NCBI GenBank assembly: GCA_002794775.1 | Contig: NBAY01000029.1 | Location: 1-64,000 of the forward strand | Length of the DNA: 64,000 nucleotides | Direction: 5' to 3' | Origin: Porodaedalea pini | Taxonomy: Eukaryota > Basidiomycota > Agaricomycetes > Hymenochaetales > Hymenochaetaceae | Shown here: positions 63,783 to 64,000 of the stretch, piece after piece | Layout of the letters: every line of letters begins with the position of its first letter | How positions within the stretch are numbered: position 1 is the stretch's first letter | Notes under the pieces: model-generated | Databases searched by the model: none | The model's input: the letters and a program-made list of their open reading frames with translations, nothing else | What the model was told of the DNA's origin: nothing | Program-made: the position numbers and the translations under genes

Positions 63783-64000
63783 ACATTCTGTCACAGTAGA
63801 TTTGACCTGATCATTATGCACCCCTCTTCCTCTGTTCGCCTTCGGACGTTTTGCTTGTCAAACGCTCTCTCCCCTGGACGTTTGACTAGCGACAGGATTT
63901 TTTCCTATCGCGCACTTTTGCTAAGGTATCGAGCTCGTGGATCCACCCTCCCACAGGACGCCTCTGAGGCGACACGATGGGATCCGGGGCTGAACGGCTC

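Overview
This window reads as a repeat-rich accessory region of a filamentous basidiomycete, most likely an Agaricomycete. The evidence is short (about 50-60 bp) GT...AG introns, two sesquiterpene synthases of the basidiomycete type, a basidiomycete-type flavin monooxygenase with N-terminal extension, a Ty3 chromovirus and a Ty1/copia element. Only the two terpene synthases look intact. Almost everything else gene-like is a decayed or fragmentary copy of a housekeeping gene (CDC48, RPS6, PHO85-type cyclins, eIF2-alpha, PAN1, prolyl-tRNA synthetase), mostly with introns still present, so the copying happened at DNA level. No rRNA, tRNA or CRISPR array was recognised.

Layout. 1-2.6 kb: the 3' end of a Baeyer-Villiger-type monooxygenase and a truncated CDC48 pseudogene. 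3.0-20.1 kb: three long-inverted-repeat elements in a row. These are an 849-bp foldback MITE, a 13.35-kb near-perfect palindrome bounded by a duplicated GTAAACA(C), and a 2.9-kb element with about 510-bp terminal inverted repeats (TIRs). The palindrome arms carry fragments of RPS6, two PHO85-type cyclins and eIF2-alpha, plus a 32-bp minisatellite that differs by exactly five units between arms. 20.6-23.4 kb: a flavin monooxygenase pseudogene with six nonsense codons and a 173-bp hAT-like MITE with a perfect 8-bp target duplication. 23.6-30 kb: MITE copies 2 and 3, minisatellites and a PAN1 fragment. 30.7-35.7 kb: a copia element with 170-bp LTRs. 36.8-38.1 kb: terpene synthase 1. 39.6-48.3 kb: a decayed basidiomycete repeat-family gene split by a 6.26-kb chromovirus. 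48.9-54.1 kb: rearranged fragments of prolyl-tRNA synthetase and cyclin. 55-56.7 kb: another copy of a repeat also found in the palindrome arms. 57.6-58.8 kb: terpene synthase 2. 58.9-64 kb: MITE copies 4 and 5 and unrecognised sequence.

How it fits together. The terpene synthases are paralogues on the same strand about 20 kb apart and share flanking sequence, so they are a segmental duplication later filled with mobile DNA. Nonsense codons in the monooxygenase, the chromovirus, the copia element and the prolyl-tRNA synthetase remnant are nearly all TGA or TAG at positions explained by C-to-T or G-to-A transitions, often CGA to TGA. This fits 5-methylcytosine deamination or a RIP-like process. 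The palindrome is the most unusual object: its arms look identical, it has a 305-bp unpaired centre inside what looks like an older foldback element, and it has its own target duplication.
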